A stretch of DNA of 64,000 nt from CAZPUI01 sp964415525 (GTDB taxonomy: Bacteria > Acidobacteriota > Holophagae > Holophagales > Holophagaceae), in NCBI GenBank assembly GCA_964415525.1, contig CAYQAS010000003.1, forward strand, positions 1 through 64,000, written 5' to 3'. Positions 58,709-64,000 of this stretch are shown in pieces (the first letter of the stretch is position 1; each line of letters opens with the position of its first letter). The notes beneath the pieces are model-generated. The model was given only the letters and a program-made list of their open reading frames with translations. It was not told the DNA's origin and did not search any database. The translations under genes and the position numbers were made by a program.

Positions 58709-61150
58709 TCAGTCCATGGGCTCTTCGTGCTTGCAGCTGGGGCAGATAAGCACTTGGATGGGGTCTTTGCCTCGGGGCTTGCGGGTTTTTTCACCCATGA
58801 AGGGATGTTTGCAGCCCGGGCAGGACTTGGGTACGGGCTTGTCCCAGCTGATGAAGTCGCACTTGGGATACTTGGTGCAGCCGTAGAACATTTTCCCGAA
58901 GCGGCTCTTGCGGACCGCCAGATCGCCGCCGCACTTGGGGCAGGGGACGTCGAGGAGTTCGATGGTCTTCTTGACGGTCTTGCATGTGGGGTAGTCCACG
59001 CAGCAGACGAAGGCGCCGTACCGGCCCTGGCGCTTCACCATGCCCTTGCCGCAGGTGGGGCAGGCCTCGTTGACGGGCTCGTCTGGGGCGACGGGCAGGC
59101 CCTTGGGGTCGGCCTTCACGATGCCCTTGCAGGTGGGGTAGTTGGGGCAGGCCCAGAAGGGCCCCCACTGTCCCTTGCGCAGGGTCATGGGGCTGGTGCC
59201 GCAGTTGGGGCACTCGGGGGCGTCCTCGGGCTCGTCCAGCTTCTCGAGCTCTTCCGTGTGGTCGCAGTCGGGGTATTTCGAGCAGCCGAAGAAGAGCCCG
59301 TTCTTGCCGATGCGCTTGAGCATGGGCGCCGCGCACTTGGTGCAGGCCTTCCCTGCGTCGACGCCGGCCTTGAGGTTGTCCATGGGGGCGCCTGCGGACT
59401 TCAGCTGCTTCTCGAAGGGGCCGTAGAACCCCTTCAGCATCTTCACGTAGGTGAGTTCGCCCTCCTCGATGCGGTCGAGCTTCTCTTCCAGTCCGGAGGT
59501 GTAGCTGGGGTCCATCAGCTCCTTGAAGCCCTGGACGAGGAGGTCCGTCACCACCATGCCCAGCTCGGTGGGCTTGAAGCGGCCCTCGGACTTCTTGACG
59601 TAGTCCCGGTCCTGGATGGTGGAGATGATGCTGGCGTAGGTGGAGGGGCGTCCGATGCCGTCCTCTTCCAGCTCCTTCACCAGCGTCGCTTCGTTGTAGC
59701 GCGCGGGCGGCTTGGTCTCCTGGCGGTCCGTGTCGAGCTGGGCGAGCTTGAGGGGGTCTCCCACCTTGAGGGCGGGCAGGCCGACGTGTTCTTCCTCTTC
59801 CTCGTTCTCGGAAGTCTGGTCGATGGCTTCGGCCTTGGATTCCGTCTCCTCCGCGCGGTAGACGGCGAGCCACCCGGGGAAGCGCTCGATCTCACCCTTG
59901 GCCTCAAAAGTCGCCACCTCGCCGGTGCTCAAGGCGCTCTCGGCATCCACCACCGTCTCGTCGAAGCGGGCGGTCTCCATCTGGGAGGCCACGGTGCGAC
60001 GCCAGATCAGGGCGTAGAGGCGGAACTGATCGCCGTCCAGGCGGCCGCGGAGGCTCTCCGGCGTGCGGGTCACGTCCGTGGGACGGATGGCCTCGTGGGC
60101 CTCCTGGGCGTTGCCCTTGCCGCGGTAGATCCGGGGCTTCTCCGGCAGGAAGTCCTTGCCGTATTTGCTCTGGATGTATTCGCGGGCGGCCTCCACCGCC
60201 TCGGGGGCGAGGCGGGGCGAGTCGGTTCTCATGTAGGTGATGAGGCCGACGGGGCCTTCGCCGAAGTCGACACCTTCATAGAGCCGCTGCGCGGTCTGCA
60301 TGGTGCGGCTGACGCTGAAGCGCAGCTTGGTCACCGCCTCCTGCTGAAGCTTGGCGGTGGTGAAGGGTGCGGCCGGATTGCGCTTCTTCTCCTTGGTCTC
60401 GAGGCCCGTCACCTTCCAGGTGCAGGCCTTGATGGCGGCATCGAGGGCCATGGCCTCGGCCTCGCTGCCGACGCGGCGGGCGGTCTCCTTGTTGCCGCTC
60501 TGGACGGCCTTGCCGTTCAGCTTCACCAGCTTGGCCCAGAAGGGCGGCGGGTTCTTGGCGGCGAACTTAGCCCGGAGCGTCCAATATTCAACGGCATTGA
60601 AGGCCATGATTTCCCGCTCCCGGTCCACCACGAGGCGCAGGGCGACGCTCTGGACGCGACCGGCGCTGAGGCCACGGCGCACCTTGTCCCAGAGCACCTG
60701 GCTGACCTTGTAGCCCACGAGCCGGTCCAGCACACGGCGCGCGCGCTGGGCGTCCACCAGATCCTGCTTGATGACCGTGGGATTGGCCATGGCCTTCTGG
60801 ATGCCAGCGGGGGTGATCTCGTGGAAGAGCACGCGGCTCACGGGCATGCCCTTGGCGGGCTTGATGGCCTCCATGAGGTGCCAGCTGATGGCCTCCCCTT
60901 CGCGGTCAGGGTCGGTTGCGAGAATGATCTCGTCCGCTTCCTTGGCGGCGGCCTTGAGGGCCTGAACCACCTTGGCCTTGGTGGTGGGGATCTCGTATTC
61001 CTCTTGGAAACTGCCTTCCACATCCACCCCGAGTTTCTTGGGGAGGTCGCGGATGTGGCCGACCGACGCCATCACCTTGAACCCCTTCCCGAGGTACTTG
61101 GTGATGGTTTTCGCCTTCGAGGGGCTTTCGACGATGACCAGCTTTGTCAC
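58709..61150 (-). CDS. topA: DNA topoisomerase I
   Basis: TopA relaxes negative supercoils. The 813-residue protein begins MTKLVIVESPSKAKTITKYL (TOPRIM), has the acidic 'ATDPDREGEAISWHL', the active-site Tyr in GLITYMRTDSPR, and at least four C-terminal zinc-ribbon motifs of the form C-x2-C-x16-20-C-x5-C ('CTKCAAPML...', 'CPNCGTSPM...', 'CPTCGKGMV...', 'CPKCGGDLA...'), plus a fifth 'CPGCKHPF'. A GTG start at 61150 overlaps the dprA stop by four bases, so the two are translationally coupled. Confidence 0.97.
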   Translation of the reverse strand: MTKLVIVESPSKAKTITKYLGKGFKVMASVGHIRDLPKKLGVDVEGSFQEEYEIPTTKAKVVQALKAAAKEADEIILATDPDREGEAISWHLMEAIKPAKGMPVSRVLFHEITPAGIQKAMANPTVIKQDLVDAQRARRVLDRLVGYKVSQVLWDKVRRGLSAGRVQSVALRLVVDREREIMAFNAVEYWTLRAKFAAKNPPPFWAKLVKLNGKAVQSGNKETARRVGSEAEAMALDAAIKACTWKVTGLETKEKKRNPAAPFTTAKLQQEAVTKLRFSVSRTMQTAQRLYEGVDFGEGPVGLITYMRTDSPRLAPEAVEAAREYIQSKYGKDFLPEKPRIYRGKGNAQEAHEAIRPTDVTRTPESLRGRLDGDQFRLYALIWRRTVASQMETARFDETVVDAESALSTGEVATFEAKGEIERFPGWLAVYRAEETESKAEAIDQTSENEEEEEHVGLPALKVGDPLKLAQLDTDRQETKPPARYNEATLVKELEEDGIGRPSTYASIISTIQDRDYVKKSEGRFKPTELGMVVTDLLVQGFKELMDPSYTSGLEEKLDRIEEGELTYVKMLKGFYGPFEKQLKSAGAPMDNLKAGVDAGKACTKCAAPMLKRIGKNGLFFGCSKYPDCDHTEELEKLDEPEDAPECPNCGTSPMTLRKGQWGPFWACPNYPTCKGIVKADPKGLPVAPDEPVNEACPTCGKGMVKRQGRYGAFVCCVDYPTCKTVKKTIELLDVPCPKCGGDLAVRKSRFGKMFYGCTKYPKCDFISWDKPVPKSCPGCKHPFMGEKTRKPRGKDPIQVLICPSCKHEEPMD

Positions 61151-62028
61151 GGGTGACTCCAGGCTTGCGATGATGGGACCAACGGGCCCGGGGCTGTCAA
61201 GTCCCGGAGACCCGCAAGATCCTCCAAGATGTCCTGCGGATGTCGCGCCGGGTGGGCGCAACCCTCCCGCAGCAGGGCGTTCGGCCCCTCGGCGCCGGGA
61301 TCCTCCGGGGCACCGGGGCAGGCCCAGAGGTCACGACCCAGGTCCAGGGCCAGGCGGGCAGTGACGAGGCTCCCGCTCTTGAGCTGGGACTCCACCACCA
61401 CGACCCCGTGGGACCAGGCCGCCAGCAGCAGGTTGCGCCGGGGGAAGTGCCAGGCATGGGGCGCCGCCTCCGGCGGGAACGGCGTGATCACGCCACCGCC
61501 CGCGGCCACCATGCGGTCCATGAGCGGGACGTGCTCCCGAGGGTAGGGATTCGACAACCCGGAACCCAGGACGCCCCAGGTGGGACCGGCCTCCAGGGCG
61601 CCGCAGTGGGCCGCGCCGTCGATGCCTCGGGCGAGGCCTGAAAGCACGCCAAGCCCTGCAGCGGTGAGGGTCTTGGCCCAGGTTCGGGCCCTCTCCAGCC
61701 CGAGGCGACTGGCCTTCCGGGCGCCCACCAGGGCGATGCAGAGGGGCGGCGGCAGGGTGCCACGGACCCACAACGCCACGGGATAGGGAAGGCGGGGCCA
61801 GAGGTGCTCGGTGCCGGGCTGGCTCGGAAGCACGATGCGGGCGCCGAGGCGATGTGCGGCCTCCTGCAGGCGCGGCAGCTCCAGGCTCCAGTGCTCCAGG
61901 TCCTTGAGCTCCAAGGGATTCAGGAAAGGATCCTGATCCGTCTGCAGCGTCGCCCAGACCTCCGCCTTCCGGCGTTCCGGCCAGCGGCCCAGGGTGAAGG
62001 CCAGTGCGAGGGTGTCAGCGGAGTACAT
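61147..62028 (-). CDS. dprA: DNA-processing protein DprA
   Basis: DprA loads RecA onto incoming single-stranded DNA during natural transformation. The 293-residue protein has the Rossmann-like core: 'ALVGARKASRLGLERAR', 'SGLARGIDGAAHCGAL', 'GVLGSGLSNPYPREHVPL', 'FPRRNLLLAAWSHGVVVVE' and 'SGSLVTARLALDLGRDLWACPG'. It lacks a long C-terminal winged helix. It is followed with a four-base overlap by topA, a common arrangement. Confidence 0.94.
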   Translation of the reverse strand: MYSADTLALAFTLGRWPERRKAEVWATLQTDQDPFLNPLELKDLEHWSLELPRLQEAAHRLGARIVLPSQPGTEHLWPRLPYPVALWVRGTLPPPLCIALVGARKASRLGLERARTWAKTLTAAGLGVLSGLARGIDGAAHCGALEAGPTWGVLGSGLSNPYPREHVPLMDRMVAAGGGVITPFPPEAAPHAWHFPRRNLLLAAWSHGVVVVESQLKSGSLVTARLALDLGRDLWACPGAPEDPGAEGPNALLREGCAHPARHPQDILEDLAGLRDLTAPGPLVPSSQAWSHP

Positions 62029-62053
62029 AAAAAGGACCGGAGTGGGCCCCAGC

Positions 62054-62386
62054 TTAGCGCCCCAGGACCCGACCCCGGCAAGCTCGGGCGGGCAATGTGC
62101 CCCAGGTCCGGCTGTCCACGCTGTGTTCAGGGTTATCCCCCAGGACCGTCAGGCCACCGCCGGGGCCTATGGCGGCCACCCGTTTCACCACGGGGCCATC
62201 GGGTCCATCCAGGTACCAGATCTGGCTGGGCTGCGGGCCAGGAGCTATCCAGGCCCGCAGCACCCAGATGCGCTCACCGCTCCGCAGGGTGGGCTCCATG
62301 CTCCGCCCCGCCACCGTGACGGGATGGACGAAGGCCAGGGGACTCAGGGCGAGCCCCAGGGCGGCCAGGGGCACCCAGGCCTTCAC
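62054..62386 (-). CDS. Minimal S26 family signal peptidase
   Basis: A 110-residue membrane protein, much shorter than LepB. One N-terminal hydrophobic helix is followed by the catalytic serine in VAGRSMEPTLRSGERIW, a likely general-base Lys in VVKRVAAIGP and 'VLGDNPEHSVDSRTWG', the family C-terminal box with the SxDSR motif. The catalytic residues therefore seem complete despite the small size. Its start overlaps the upstream QueD-like gene by four bases. It may process a restricted set of substrates or act as a second signal peptidase. Confidence 0.85.
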   Translation of the reverse strand: MKAWVPLAALGLALSPLAFVHPVTVAGRSMEPTLRSGERIWVLRAWIAPGPQPSQIWYLDGPDGPVVKRVAAIGPGGGLTVLGDNPEHSVDSRTWGTLPARACRGRVLGR

Positions 62387-62745
62387 GGGCGGAAGGCGGT
62401 GCGGCGACCCCGGCCATCCGCCAAGGCGACCTCGGCGATACGCGCCGGGGCGGGCACGGTGGGGGCCAGGGCGGTGGTAAGCTGACGGGCGAGTGCGGCG
62501 GGGCCCTCCAGATCCAGCACCTTGCGGTCCATGGGGGCCAAGATGGCGTCGAGGGCCGCTTCCAAGTCGCGGAAATCCACCACCACGTCGAAGCCGTCCA
62601 GGCCGCGGCGCTCGGTGATCACTTCCACCCGATAGTCGTGGCCTTGGAGCGCACCATCCGGGGCGCGGAAGACCACAGAGAGCGGCCGTTCCACGGCGGC
62701 CTGGAAGTTGGGAAGCGGGGCGGCAGGGGTCATCTCGGGCACCAT
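62383..62745 (-). CDS. QueD/PTPS-like protein with degenerate zinc site
   Basis: A 120-residue protein of the 6-pyruvoyltetrahydropterin synthase / 6-carboxytetrahydropterin synthase fold, recognised by QGHDYRVEV followed by 'FDVVVDFRDLEAALDAIL' and 'DRKVLDLEG'. In active enzymes the three zinc ligands come from an AAH motif and an HGH motif; here these read AAV and QGH, so two of three His appear lost. The catalytic Cys is also not visible. It may have a different role. ATG 62745 is one possible start, with ATG 62733 as the alternative. Confidence 0.65.
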   Translation of the reverse strand: MVPEMTPAAPLPNFQAAVERPLSVVFRAPDGALQGHDYRVEVITERRGLDGFDVVVDFRDLEAALDAILAPMDRKVLDLEGPAALARQLTTALAPTVPAPARIAEVALADGRGRRTAFRP

Positions 62746-62802
62746 GGCGCGACAGTATGCCACGGCCGGGCTACATTAGAGGATTGGCAGCTCGGAGCGA
62801 TC

Positions 62803-64000
62803 ATGCGCGACTATTCGACCCAGGGGAGCCGACCGGATGTGGAGCGCGAGGCGCTCGATTTCGACATCCTGTTCGTCGGCGGCGGCCCCAGCAACCTCAC
62901 CGCCCTCTGGCGGCTCCTCGACCGGATTGAGGCTCACAACCGCACAGAAGGCGTCCAGAAGCTCGAAGGCCTGACCATCGGCCTCATCGAGAAGGGCGAC
63001 GCGATTGGCGATCACGCCTTCTCCGGCGCGGTGCTCGACCCCAAGGCCCTTGATGAACTCTGCCCGGACTACCTGGAGCGCGACTTCCCGACCGAGGGCC
63101 TGGTGGGGCCCGAGGAAGTCTGGCTCTTTACCAGCGACCGCAGCGGCTTCAAGTTCCCCTTCGCCCCTCCGGGCTTCCAGAACCACGGCAGCCACATTGT
63201 CTCCTTGAGCCGCATGGTCCGCTGGATGGCGGAGCAGATCGAGGCCCGGGAGATTCCGGGCGTGGACGTGATGATCATCCCCGGCTTCGCGGGCATCGAG
63301 GTGCTCTGGGAAGACCTGGCGGACGGCACCAAGCGCGTGGCCGGCGTGCAGACCGCGGACAAGGGCGTCAACGCCGACGGCACGCCCCGCAACAACTTCG
63401 AGCCCGGCAACCAGCTGATGGCCAAGGTGACGGTCTTCGGCGAGGGCCCCCGCGGCCACCTGGCCCGCCAGCTCGATGAGGTGCTCGGCCTCCAGAACGA
63501 CGCCGTGAACCCCCAGGTCTTCGAGATGGGCGTCAAGGAAGTGTGGGAAGTGCCCGAGGGCCGCGTGCCGGAGGGCTTCGTCCTCCACAGCACCGGCTGG
63601 CCCCTGCGGGAAGGCGAGGGCGGCGGCGCCTTCATCTACAAGATGGGCGGCAACCAGTTGGCGGTGGGCTACGTCACCAGCCTGGACACGCGGGATCCCT
63701 TCTCCGACGCGCATCTCGCGCTGCAGACCTTCAAGACCCACGCCCGCATCGCGCCGATCCTCCAGGGCGGCAAGGTGGTGCAATACGGCGGCAAGGCCCT
63801 GGCCATCGGCGGCTGGCACTCTCTGCCGAAGCTCGCCTTCCCCGGTGGCCTGCTGCTGGGGGATGCGGCCCAGATGGTGAATGCGGCCCGCCTCAAGGGC
63901 ATCCACCTCGGCATGAAGGCCGGCCTCCTGGCGGCGGACACGTTGGTGGACGCGCTGGTGGCGGACGACTGCTCGGCCGCGAAGCTTCAGGGCTTCCAGG
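62803..64000 (+). CDS. Electron transfer flavoprotein-ubiquinone oxidoreductase, partial
   Basis: The first 399 residues of ETF-QO, which passes electrons from ETF to quinone. The N-terminal FAD-binding motif ILFVGGGPSNLTAL, 'LIEKGDAIGDHAFSGAVLDP', 'HIVSLSRMVRWMAEQ' and the internal 'FPGGLLLGDAAQMVNAARLKG' are conserved. The C-terminal [4Fe-4S] ferredoxin-like domain with its four Cys lies beyond the window. ATG 62803 is preceded by CGGAG. It links beta-oxidation or amino-acid oxidation to the respiratory chain. Confidence 0.95.
   Translation, partial: MRDYSTQGSRPDVEREALDFDILFVGGGPSNLTALWRLLDRIEAHNRTEGVQKLEGLTIGLIEKGDAIGDHAFSGAVLDPKALDELCPDYLERDFPTEGLVGPEEVWLFTSDRSGFKFPFAPPGFQNHGSHIVSLSRMVRWMAEQIEAREIPGVDVMIIPGFAGIEVLWEDLADGTKRVAGVQTADKGVNADGTPRNNFEPGNQLMAKVTVFGEGPRGHLARQLDEVLGLQNDAVNPQVFEMGVKEVWEVPEGRVPEGFVLHSTGWPLREGEGGGAFIYKMGGNQLAVGYVTSLDTRDPFSDAHLALQTFKTHARIAPILQGGKVVQYGGKALAIGGWHSLPKLAFPGGLLLGDAAQMVNAARLKGIHLGMKAGLLAADTLVDALVADDCSAAKLQGFQ

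Noticed and set aside
58595..61156. Large plus-strand frame opposite topA
   Set aside because: It is a codon-bias shadow of topA. The minus-strand frame has all TopA motifs.
1..64000. CRISPR arrays, insertion sequences, prophage, tRNA and rRNA genes
   Set aside because: No regularly spaced repeats, transposases, integrases, phage genes or tRNA/rRNA signatures were seen when reading both strands, though short or unusual ones could be missed without computation.

Overview
This is a GC-rich bacterial window with tightly packed, often overlapping genes. The gene content (Holophaga/Geothrix-style two-component sensors with periplasmic propellers, a large sortilin/BNR-type secreted protein, bacteriohemerythrin, Ser/Thr kinases with long helical tails, DUF4402 chaperone-usher pili, an anaerobic cobalamin pathway and an ETF-quinone oxidoreductase) suggests a Gram-negative acidobacterium of the Holophagae type. 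That assignment is an inference from gene families; no rRNA or tRNA is present to confirm it.

Layout. 1-7.8 kb: a sensor kinase and sigma-54 response regulator pair on the minus strand, diverging with an overlap from a TatD nuclease and a secreted protein; then MltA and an SDR oxidoreductase (minus) and the GTPase EngB. 7.8-17.1 kb: bacteriohemerythrin, a 1084-residue BNR/sortilin-like exported protein, and a two-gene unit of an M4 metalloprotease with a dockerin-like tail plus a lipoprotein built of seven Ig-like repeats. 17.5-24.6 kb: a DMT transporter, a MocR regulator with repeated TGGTCTG boxes upstream, IlvE, a LytS-type kinase with a frame-disrupted LytTR gene, and the bicarbonate transporter pair SbtA/SbtB.

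24.8-37.3 kb: an anaerobic (early cobalt insertion) cobalamin operon. cbiA comes first. It is followed by a cobalamin riboswitch and then a precorrin-2 dehydrogenase/CobA fusion, cbiC, cbiK, cbiL, cbiD, cbiE, cbiF, cbiG, cbiH, cbiJ, a CbiM-CbiN-like fusion, a CbiQ-CbiO fusion and a small NTPase, nearly all joined by short overlaps. CbiK inserts cobalt, the Cbi methyltransferases build the corrin ring, and the fused ECF-type transporter supplies cobalt. CbiT is not seen, and CbiG lacks its middle domain. A degenerate 3' piece of sbtB lies immediately beyond this operon.

37.4-51.7 kb: a BAAT-like hydrolase, an LpxL-type acyltransferase, a structured repeat, an ABC transporter (ATPase plus double permease, no binding protein) with a 16-codon leader ORF inside a palindrome, two paralogous transmembrane Ser/Thr kinases separated by a small antisense-oriented gene, and a MoxR ATPase. 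51.7-58.4 kb: a minus-strand chaperone-usher operon (pilin, chaperone, usher, chaperone, double-DUF4402 probable tip protein). 58.7-64 kb: dprA-topA, a minimal signal peptidase, a degenerate QueD-like protein and the start of ETF-quinone oxidoreductase.

Most notable observations: the exact 77-77-74 residue triplet super-repeat in the Ig lipoprotein; the palindrome at 43465-43507 carrying Shine-Dalgarno/ATG pairs on both strands; the usher with C-terminal SpaA-like, carboxypeptidase-regulatory-like and SPOR-like modules; the fused cobalt transporter with an unexplained NTPase; and the sbtB remnant bracketing the cobalamin operon.
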